From Pseudomonadota bacterium (lineage in GTDB: Bacteria; Pseudomonadota; Gammaproteobacteria; Steroidobacterales; Steroidobacteraceae), in contig CANGMU010000088.1 in NCBI GenBank assembly GCA_947454665.1, positions 1 to 8,584 on the forward strand: DNA of 8,584 bases. Reading direction: 5' to 3'. Each line of letters begins with the position of its first letter. Position 1 is the first letter of the stretch. This document shows, piece by piece, positions 7,303-8,584 of the stretch. The position numbers and the translations under genes were made by a program. The notes beneath the pieces were generated by a model that saw only the letters and a list, made by a program, of their open reading frames with translations, did no database searches and had not been told where the DNA came from.

Positions 7303-8508
7303 AGCGGCTCGGCCTGGAGCCCGCTCCGCCACCGCAGCTTCGCGCTGCTGTGGGGAGCTGCACTCGTTTCGAACATCGGCAGCTGGATGCATGAACTTGC
7401 AGCCGGCTGGTTGATGACGACCCTGACCACGTCCCACGCGATGGTCGCGCTCGTGCAGACCGCCACGACGCTCCCCGTCTTCCTGCTCGCACTGCCGGCC
7501 GGGACGCTGGCAGATCGCGTCGACAAGCGGCGCCTGCAAATGGTCGTGCAGGCCATCATGCTGGTGCTGGCGGCGCTGCTCGGCGCGCTCGTGCTGGCGG
7601 GCGGCATCAACAGCGCCCTGTTGCTGACCTTCACGCTCGGCATGGGCGCCTGCACGGCCATCCTCTCGCCGTCCTGGCAATCGATCATGCCGAAGCTCGT
7701 GCCCCGCTCGGACCTGCAGGGCGCGATCGCCCTCCACGTGGTCGGCATGAACATCGCACGCTCCATCGGTCCGGCGCTGGGCGGAGCACTCATCGTCGCG
7801 TTTGGGCTGGCCTGGCCCTTTCTCGTCAACGCCACGAGCTTCGTCGCGGTGATCCTCGCGCTGTTCGCGTGGAAGCCCGCCCCGGAAGCCCTGCGTGCCG
7901 AAGACGGTGTCGGCTATGGCAAGGCCCTGCTGCAGGGCCTCGACCAGGCACGCAGCAACCAGGCGCTGCAGCGGACTTTGCTCCGCTCCGTCTTGTTCTA
8001 CTTCTTCGCCAGCGCCTACTGGGCGCTGTTGCCTGTCATCGCCCGCGAACAGCTCGGTGGCGGCGCACAGCTGTTCGGCATCCTCGTCGGCTGCATCGGC
8101 ATCGGCGCGGTCAGCGGCATCTTCTTCCTGCCGCGCCTGCGCGCACGCGGCGGCCTCGATGGTGTGGTGACCGTTGGTACCGTGGGCACGGCCCTGGCCA
8201 TTGCCGGCTATGCCCTGCTGCGGATCCCGGCACTGGGCATGGTCGCGAGCTTCATCGCTGGCCTGTCGTGGCTCGCAAATTTTTCTTCCCTGAACGTGGC
8301 CGCACAGTTCGCGGTGAGCGACGCGATGCGCGGCCGCGGCATGGCGCTGTTCTCGGCCGTCTTTTATGGCTGTCTCGCCCTCGGCAGCCTGTGCTGGGGC
8401 GTGGTCGCCGATCAGGCGGGTCTGACGCCGGCGCTGCTGCTCGCCGCGGCGGGCGCGCTGGCAGGCCTCACGCTGGCCCGTCGACTGCCGCTGTCGGAAA
8501 AACCCTGA
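7300..8508 (+). CDS. MFS transporter, EntS-like (MFS_3 / transmembrane secretion effector type)
   Basis: This is a strongly hydrophobic protein with about 12 membrane segments, probably an inner-membrane, proton-driven exporter. From TTG at 7300 it has 402 residues, a normal length for the family. The start SPLRHRSFALLWGAALVSNIGSWM (7-30) resembles the first segment of EntS-type exporters, and the loop 2-3 motif LADRVDKRR (70-78) is the MFS motif A form. SPSWQSIMPKLVPRSDL (123-139) and the N-x-x-R-x-x-G-P-A-x-G-G pattern (151-162) are also typical of this subfamily. A central loop (about 191-225) separates the halves. No ATG is suitable: the first in-frame one (7387) would delete part of membrane segment 1. 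TTG at 7300 has CAGGGA about 11 bases upstream; CTG at 7291 is less likely. The substrate cannot be read from the sequence. Confidence 0.88.
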   Translation: MSGSAWSPLRHRSFALLWGAALVSNIGSWMHELAAGWLMTTLTTSHAMVALVQTATTLPVFLLALPAGTLADRVDKRRLQMVVQAIMLVLAALLGALVLAGGINSALLLTFTLGMGACTAILSPSWQSIMPKLVPRSDLQGAIALHVVGMNIARSIGPALGGALIVAFGLAWPFLVNATSFVAVILALFAWKPAPEALRAEDGVGYGKALLQGLDQARSNQALQRTLLRSVLFYFFASAYWALLPVIAREQLGGGAQLFGILVGCIGIGAVSGIFFLPRLRARGGLDGVVTVGTVGTALAIAGYALLRIPALGMVASFIAGLSWLANFSSLNVAAQFAVSDAMRGRGMALFSAVFYGCLALGSLCWGVVADQAGLTPALLLAAAGALAGLTLARRLPLSEKP

Positions 8509-8509
8509 C

Positions 8510-8584
8510 ATGGATGCGTTGTACGCCAACTGGCACGCGAACCTGCTGGTCGTTGGCGCCACCGCGTTGACCGTGGCGCTTGTC
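8510..8584 (+). CDS. N-terminus of an unidentified, probably membrane protein (partial)
   Basis: An open frame starts at ATG 8510, one base after the MFS stop (8506-8508), and runs to the window end without a stop, giving 25 codons. The peptide begins MDALYANWHANLLVVGATAL and ends TVALV. The hydrophobic run from about residue 11 to the edge looks like the start of a membrane segment or signal anchor. No strong Shine-Dalgarno is seen (a GGA about 12 bases upstream), so it may depend on termination of the MFS gene. I cannot assign a family; a small-conductance mechanosensitive channel N-terminus is one possibility, without real support. A competing ATG at 8514 in another frame stops at 8570 and is unlikely. 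Confidence 0.55.
   Translation, partial: MDALYANWHANLLVVGATALTVALV

Noticed and set aside
8271..8290. T-run (8280-8284) in the MFS gene as a possible terminator
   Set aside because: There is no stable GC stem directly before it and it lies in mid-gene, coding for conserved-looking membrane sequence.
7225..8562. Minus-strand 445-codon open frame antisense to the MFS gene
   Set aside because: It is rich in Gln, Arg, Ala, Asp and His with no domain, and mirrors a clear 12-segment membrane protein. It is a shadow frame of GC-rich coding DNA.

Overview
The window looks like chromosomal housekeeping DNA from a GC-rich gammaproteobacterium. The gene order glyA-nrdR-ribD-ribE-ribB(A)-ribH-nusB and an EttA-type ABC-F protein point that way. 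A Xanthomonadales/Nevskiales-like lineage is a low-confidence guess. I see no rRNA, tRNA, CRISPR array, insertion sequence or prophage gene. Coding density is very high: the longest gap between genes is 39 bases.

Left part (1 to 5270, minus strand). Transcription runs right to left: glyA (serine hydroxymethyltransferase), nrdR (ribonucleotide reductase repressor), ribD, ribE (riboflavin synthase), a RibBX-type dihydroxybutanone-phosphate synthase, ribH (lumazine synthase), and the first 24 codons of a probable nusB. Gaps are 36, 10, 2, 9, -1 and 3 bases, so this is very probably one operon. It covers riboflavin synthesis from the GTP cyclohydrolase II product to riboflavin. It lacks GTP cyclohydrolase II itself: the C-terminal GCHII-like domain of RibBX has lost the zinc cysteines and the catalytic motif. 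No gap is large enough for an FMN riboswitch.

Divergent junction (5271 to 5309). Only 39 bases separate glyA from ettA. They hold a perfect minus-strand TATAAT and an overlapping plus-strand TATACT, which together look like a compact symmetric bidirectional promoter. The plus-strand element is placed so that the ettA mRNA would begin at or within a base or two of its ATG and be leaderless. No Shine-Dalgarno precedes that ATG.

Right part (5310 to 8584, plus strand). ettA (ribosome-associated ABC-F ATPase) is followed 23 bases later by a small DUF1330 protein. A major facilitator superfamily exporter-like protein follows, most likely starting at TTG, and then the first 25 codons of a possible membrane protein cut by the window edge. 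These genes could form a second operon; the roles of the last three are not established.

No wholly new system is visible. The most interesting points are the degenerate GCHII domain, the shared ettA/glyA promoter with a predicted leaderless ettA, the rib genes lacking local control, and two start-codon questions (ribD and the MFS gene).
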